Positions 58,570 through 64,000 of a stretch of 64,000 bases of DNA are shown one piece after another. Made by a program: the position numbers and the translations under genes. Source of the DNA: Voacanga thouarsii (lineage: Eukaryota > Streptophyta > Magnoliopsida > Gentianales > Apocynaceae); NCBI GenBank assembly GCA_026120185.1, contig JANUWF010001659.1:3534001-3598000 (forward strand). Direction: 5' to 3'. The first letter of the stretch is position 1. Every line of letters begins with the position of its first letter. The notes below the pieces were generated by a model that saw only the letters and a list, made by a program, of their open reading frames with translations, did no database searches and had not been told where the DNA came from.

Positions 58570-61330
58570 TCTTGTATGTGTTTATGGGTTTTATTATTGG
58601 TTTTGAAGTTGTTTCAAAAATAAACTTGACCTTATGAAATTGGTTCGTGAATATTCTAAATTTTAAAATTGTTTCAAAATTATATATGGGTCTCGTTTGG
58701 AAATTGTTTCACAAATTCTTTTGGTTTCTATAAGATAGAAAATTGGAAATTAATATGGATTAGTTTGTTTGATTCGGTGCTTGTTGTTGGTTGAAAAAAA
58801 AGAAAAAGAAGGAAATCGCTATTTTTTTTGTTTAAGGAAATTGGTTCCCAAAATTATAACAAAGAGGGGGGGGGGGATTTTTGCTTTACAATTCTTGTCG
58901 GTGGCCTTATTTATTTATTTTTAGCAATTGCGAATTGCAATGTCAACCAATCAAGAAAAAAAAGATGATGGTTTTGTCGGTTTTATTACAAGAAATTGTT
59001 TCCGGCAAAATCGAAGGTAAAAAAAAGAAGCAGAAAGAAATTGATGATTTCAACTTTTCGCAGGAAATTGTTTCTGATAGGGAAAAGAGAAAAAAAATTG
59101 TTTTTTTAAAAAGCTGAATAGTTCAGTGGGAAAAAAATTATTAGAGCAGTTGCAATTGCAGTTTGATTTCCCAAGCCCGCACGGGGCTTGAGTAATCTAG
59201 TGTGGGATTTGTGCTCAATGCAGGGCTTGCATATTTTATTAATTTTTTTAAAATTTTTTTCCTTTTCGTTTAAGGACCTACACATTTTCAAAAATTGGTT
59301 TTGGACCCTTTATATTTCCTAAAATTTGATTTTAGGACTAATAATAATATTTTTTCAAAATAGTGATTTTAGAAATTTATATTTAATTTGCTTATTTTAT
59401 TTTAAGCATGATTTTGGCATGTTAGGATTGGTTATGGACTTAAACCAATTAATTTTGATTAATTATTATCCTGTCATGAATTTTATTACTTTGTTTTGAA
59501 TAAATAGGGCCCGCGTCCTGCCTTTCTCTATAATCCTCTTGTAATTTCTCTTCCCATCTAAATCCCTTAGAATGTAACTCGAGGTTTGTTTATTTATGTA
59601 ATTAGATGACATAGGTTAGAAAGGAGTAGAAATTATTTTTATGAGTTTATGGAGATGGCATCAAGATAAAGTAAGAAGATGGTAAGACTTTCTTCTTAGA
59701 ACATACATGAACACATAGGTTTGACCAAAATAAATTTCTTACTTGGCTCAAGGAAATTAATCTAGAAAAGTCCATAACCAAGACATGTAATCAAGTCTAT
59801 TAGAATTATGTCAAATTGTTGATATTTATGCTTGCCAAAATGTATGAGACCACTAATATAACAAAACCGTCAATAAATATTAAACTTAATGTCTTCCATT
59901 AACATAGTAAGAACGAGAGCTTTTTTCGACACCAGGTTGTTGGGTTAACCCAAGCCTAATTGACATCGAGTATGTTCGAGTTATGAAATTTAAATTCCTG
60001 AATAATGGGTAAGGTTTAACTAATTTCTTTATCTCAGTTGGGCTAACTTAAGCATAAAGAAAATTAGAGGCAAGATTAGGCTAGCTTAAAGGCTTTAAGA
60101 TTAAAAGTTATTAATCACCCAATGATCCAATAATTACATTTGATATAATTGGTATTGGATACCCACCACTGAATATATTTAAGGTTTATCTGAGAAGGAA
60201 TTATTTTGCGCCATTTTGGGTTTGAATGAACTTCATAATTGGCTTGGAAACCTTAATGGATGATTAAAGTATGAATTTTGTGAATTTAGTCCCTTTTGGA
60301 TTAAATACTTGGGATTTTCGAAAAATGCAAATTTTGGAATCGGGAATTCATAAATTAACTGGAATGCCCTTATTGGAACATTTTATGGAAATATGTTTGG
60401 AAACTTTGAATTTAATCATCTTTTGGGATTAGAATTCTAGATTTCTTGAAATGAGTTCCTTTTGGAATCAGTTATTTGGAAAATGATCCAAATGTCCTCA
60501 TTATAATGTTTATGAAAACCTTTGGAATTGGATATTTGACAAATGACTGAAATATCTTTATTGGAACTCTTGTGAACACTTTTCAAATCGGGTAAGGATA
60601 AGATAACCCGAATACTCTCGAAAAGTCTTTTGGAATCGGGTATGGGTAAAATGACCTATATGCCTTTAGAAATGACTTTTGTGATCGTGTACGGACAAAG
60701 TGACCCGAATACTCCTAGAAACTTATTTTGATGTGTGAAAAGAACTTTTTACCCTGTTTTGACACGGTTTTGAAAAATGATCTCTCGTAATGAGATTGAC
60801 TTTTGTAAAATGACATTTTGATCTCAGAAATTGTTTTATTGGCATGAAGTGCTTATGGAATGAATTGATTAGCCCTGCAAAGCCTATGGGAGTTGATTGG
60901 CTCTTGCAAGTCAGTGGGATCAAATTTTGAAAAATGTTATTTTACCCCAAAATATTTGATTTGAAAATCCTACGGGATCAGATAACCCTCTGGCCTGATC
61001 AGTTAGAAGGGGTTGGTATCAGTAACGTTGAGTACTCAGTAGGAACTTTGATCTTTGTACTAGCCTATGTTAGAGTTAGACGACTTGAATAACCTGGCCT
61101 AGTTCTAGGGATTGTCTTACTCGTATGGGGTGATAGGACATTGAGATGAGTTGTCTTAGCTTATGGTAAGTAAGGTTGGTATGGGGATCCCTGGTTTATG
61201 GTGAGTAAGGTTGGTGTAGAGATCTTGGGCTTATGGTGAGTAAGGTTTGTATGGGGACTGCCACGGATTATTTTTCCCAAAACGACTAACTGTGATGCCT
61301 GTAACTTGGTTAGGCCCGAGCCAACATCAC
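58570..61330. other. Undefined repeat sequence, possibly gypsy LTR
   Basis: No gag or pol after the PBS at 58556. It contains an (A/G)-rich stretch, a G-run at 58866-58876 and a 3x35-bp tandem repeat at 61161-61262 (TTATGGTGAGTAAGGTTGG). From about 59500 the sequence style resembles long chromovirus LTRs. A possible minus-strand LTR start TGTGATGTTGGC lies at 61331. Boundaries not resolved. Confidence 0.35.
61161..61262. repeat. Three 35-bp tandem repeats
   Basis: TTATGGTRAGTAAGG recurs at 61161, 61196 and 61231. Confidence 0.8.
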
Positions 61331-61331
61331 A

Positions 61332-63990
61332 CTGGCCTTTTCCAAACTCGTTCAGACACTTAAAAGTGAGCTTGAGTGGTTTTATAGTGAATCACAATGA
61401 AAACGATTGAAAACATCAATAAAGGATATGAAAACGACAGAAAATGGCACAAAAACAAAAGTTAACCGGCACCTAATTGCATGACAATAGTCATTTCATT
61501 TCATTGAAAGTAAGTACAAAATATATAAAACAAGTATTGGCAAGGGGGAACACCAATGTTCACAACCAACTTAGTTCACGTTTACCCGATCTCGATTTTC
61601 TTCTCCCCTTATAACAAACGTGGTAAACTTTTTCCAAGTTCTAAAAGTAGATACCGTTTTTCTGAGGAGGTGGGAAAAGTTTGTTGATTTTCTCTAGACT
61701 TAAATACATAGAATCTAACTATAAAAATTTACATGCATGGCCTTCAAGGCCTTAGGAAATTTACAAAAATATAACAAAAGCTTATCTACATATTTACACA
61801 AGAAAACAAAGGAGCCGACGGTTTTAGTTGCTATCGGCTCGTCACCGGCTGGTTGCTGGGCACGACACTGGCTAGTCGCTAGGCGCACGGAACCGACATG
61901 GCGTTGGGGGCTAAGCTCGGTTCGGGCGCACGGCTCTGGTACCTTCAATTGGTCTCGGACACCTCAGCTGGGCGTCGGGCGTTCCTAGACATACTCGGTC
62001 TAACCATAGGAGGTGGCCAAGTATGCTTAAGAACGTTCGGTCCCTTCAGTTTCCTAAACACATCCAAAGACACACGAGCGTTCTGGTAGTGCGTCAGGCA
62101 CTTGGATTGGGCATGAGCAAGGTATTGCCCACACAAGCGGACAGTCACAGGTCAGCCTGTGACATTCTTTCCCATTTAATTTGGCGACATTCTCGACGCC
62201 ACTTTCTCCTTGAAGCTCTTAGGATTTCCTGTACCGCTAGGGTGTTTCACCCAACGTTGTTTGTCTTGCCACATTGGAGACAGACGTCCCTTTGGGTGAC
62301 TAAGTTTGGTAGCAAGGTCTATAGCCTGGACTTGCCTTTCCTCATTGAAGCTCGATGCATATCATTCCTACATTCTCCTTCCAACATGTACATGGTTGAT
62401 AGCTTGTACCCTCTATTGGATTTTTTCTCTGAGTTCTGGGCAGGAATGACACATAGAATCTTCCCCATCATCACCAATGAATTCGTGTATGGAATCACGG
62501 CAACATTAAGGTCCTTCAGAAACTCTATGCCCAAGATGAGCTTGAAGTCATCCATATTCACCATGGTAAACGTAGTTCAGCTCTCAACTAGACCCAACTT
62601 GATCCTCCCCCCACGAGCAAGACCCATGATTAGTTTAGCTACTTAGTTCACGACCTTCACTAAACCTGCACCTTTCTTTAGTACTAGGCCTAACCGCCCA
62701 ACTTCAAAACTGGCCAGATAACTAATACTTCGGTATCCACCATTGCTCTTACGGGCCTACCGTTCACCTAGATATCCATGAACATCAGTCCTTTCAGTAC
62801 TCGAGCCTTTCCTTCCAGGACTGTCCGCATGGTAGCAAGGGTTTGGACTGCTCCCTTATCATTGCCCTTCTCCTTTCCCTTTGTCTCTGAGGCATTCCTC
62901 GTTGGGGTGTCGTAATAAAAAACAAACGCCCCGATATAGCTATCCTCTTCAGGGAATGCCTTTACGTAACTGTCCTCTCTGGTGTTTCCAATTCCCCTAG
63001 GTCCTGCCTTCCGGAAGTCAGTTCCCATAGCTTTCACCAACGTTGTTAGTATGTTAGGTTCAGTCAGTGCATTCGTTAGCTACCTCCTGGGGCAATTTTG
63101 AACGAGGTGTGGTCCGTTGCATAAGAAAGATTGATATGTCCTTTTTTGCTACCCACCATCCTCCTTTCGGTTCCCGTTTCTTCTTTCTCTTAAGGTAGAT
63201 AGCCCGTCTCCCCCACTTGAGTTTTGCGCTGGCTAAACAGTTTGCTTGTAAGGCTTCCCATTTCTACCGTTCCCTTCTTAGGTTTGGTCAGATTCCTGCC
63301 CTGTACTCGCTTTTCTGGGGTTCTCCTTCCTCTCCCTCACAGGATCTAATTGGAAGTCCTCCAAGTTTTCCACAACCATAATGGCTTGTGCCAAGTCTTA
63401 CACCCGCTGTCTGTTTAGTTCTTGTCTGGCCTACAACTTTAATCCTTTTGTGAAACTGAATAGCTTATCCATCTCGGATATGTTCTCGATCTGAAGGAGG
63501 TATGTGGTGAAAGAATTTACATATTCCCGTACTGTTCTTGTATACCACAACTCCTTGAGCTTCCATCTCGCAACATACTTTGCATTCTGGGGGAAGAACT
63601 ACTTCTTCATGGCAGTCTTTATCTCTTCCCAAGTCTTAATGGTTAGCCTTCCCACTTCCATCTCAGCAACTTACACCTTCCACCATAGCTTAGCATCGTC
63701 TTCCAAGTATGTGGCAGCGGTGTCTACGTTCAGGCATTACTCGGTTATTCCAACTGCCATGAAGTATTGGCCAATGTCGAAGAAAAAGTTCTTCACCTCC
63801 TTGGCATCTCTTGCTCCCATGAAGCATTTTGGCTCTTTGACCTTCAGCTTCGGAGCTCGTACGGTCCCTATCAGTATATGTCCCTCAACATTGGCTTGTC
63901 CTACATCCAATTTGAGTATTCTCAGATCTGCATGGATCACTTCCAGCATACCTCCCACCTCTTCCATGGCACGGGCATTAGCAGCTACCG
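61332..63990 (-). pseudogene. Ty3/gypsy gag-protease region, apparently without RT
   Basis: Minus strand. Gag N-terminal core at 63967-63737 and on (KVKEPKCFMGARDAKEVKNFFFDIGQYF). A zinc-knuckle remnant LCNGPHLVQNCP lies near 63125-63080, then a linker (ATMRTVLEGKARVLKGLMFMDI, about 62830-62768). A degraded protease follows, with VRAMVDT near 62740, DDFKLILGIEFLKDLNVAVIP in a frame at 62564-62319 and MGKILCVIP. RT would be expected next, but 62300-61340 instead holds GC-richer sequence (61810-62110) and noncoding DNA, with a possible LTR start at 61331. This suggests a non-autonomous gag-only type gypsy element. The window edge truncates its 5' side. Confidence 0.65.
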
Positions 63991-64000
63991 ATATGCGTAC

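Noticed and set aside
59165..59190. Short GC hairpin CAAGCCC/GGGCTTG as a terminator
   Set aside because: Bacterial-type terminators do not apply in a plant nuclear context; no gene ends here.

Overview
The window is plant nuclear DNA, probably from a dicot. It is AT-rich and consists almost entirely of repeats: endogenous pararetrovirus (EPRV, Caulimoviridae-type) copies, nested LTR retrotransposons of both plant superfamilies (Ty1/copia and Ty3/gypsy), MITEs and long AT microsatellites. Plant-type genes appear only as remnants: an RWP-RK (RKD-type) transcription factor, a GRF zinc-finger gene and one orphan exon. I see no intact host gene, no tRNA or rRNA gene and no CRISPR array. Nearly all ORFs carry stop codons explained by C-to-T (CAG/CAA/CGA) changes, as expected of old methylated repeats.

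Layout. (1) 1-12.2 kb is an EPRV cluster. It holds scrambled fragments, a 576-bp tandem duplication, a leader inverted repeat built around an initiator-Met-tRNA primer-binding site, and an approximately 8.3-kb near-perfect palindrome. The two palindrome arms each encode movement protein, coat protein and protease and meet at about 7344. (2) 12.2-16.8 kb has a copia-like LTR, then a block of short ORFs with overlapping stop/start codons that looks like a second, differently organised pararetrovirus, then an orphan plant-type exon. (3) 16.8-24.9 kb contains EPRV copy B (+), a copia gag scrap, a GRF zinc-finger pseudogene (-) and EPRV copy C (-). (4) 25.3-26.4 kb has two MITEs. (5) 28.1-37.2 kb contains copia-type LTRs, one split by a 5.3-kb gypsy element. 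(6) 37.2-47.8 kb has two gypsy LTRs and a gypsy pol end (-). (7) 47.8-51.6 kb is the 3' half of a copia element (-) inserted in that gypsy pol. (8) 51.6-58.6 kb is a long copia LTR split by a young copia element (52901-58023, TSD CAAAC). That element carries the four-exon RKD gene in antisense, in place of the end of gag, the protease and most of the integrase. (9) 58.6-64 kb is poorly defined repeat followed by a gypsy gag-protease region (-).

The two most interesting objects are the antisense, intron-containing RKD gene captured by the young copia element, and the EPRV palindrome, whose transcript would fold into a hairpin of about 4 kb matching viral movement, coat and protease genes. No copy in the window keeps the EPRV reverse-transcriptase catalytic core, so nothing here is replication-competent. 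Coordinates were read by eye; identities and boundaries without stated termini are approximate.
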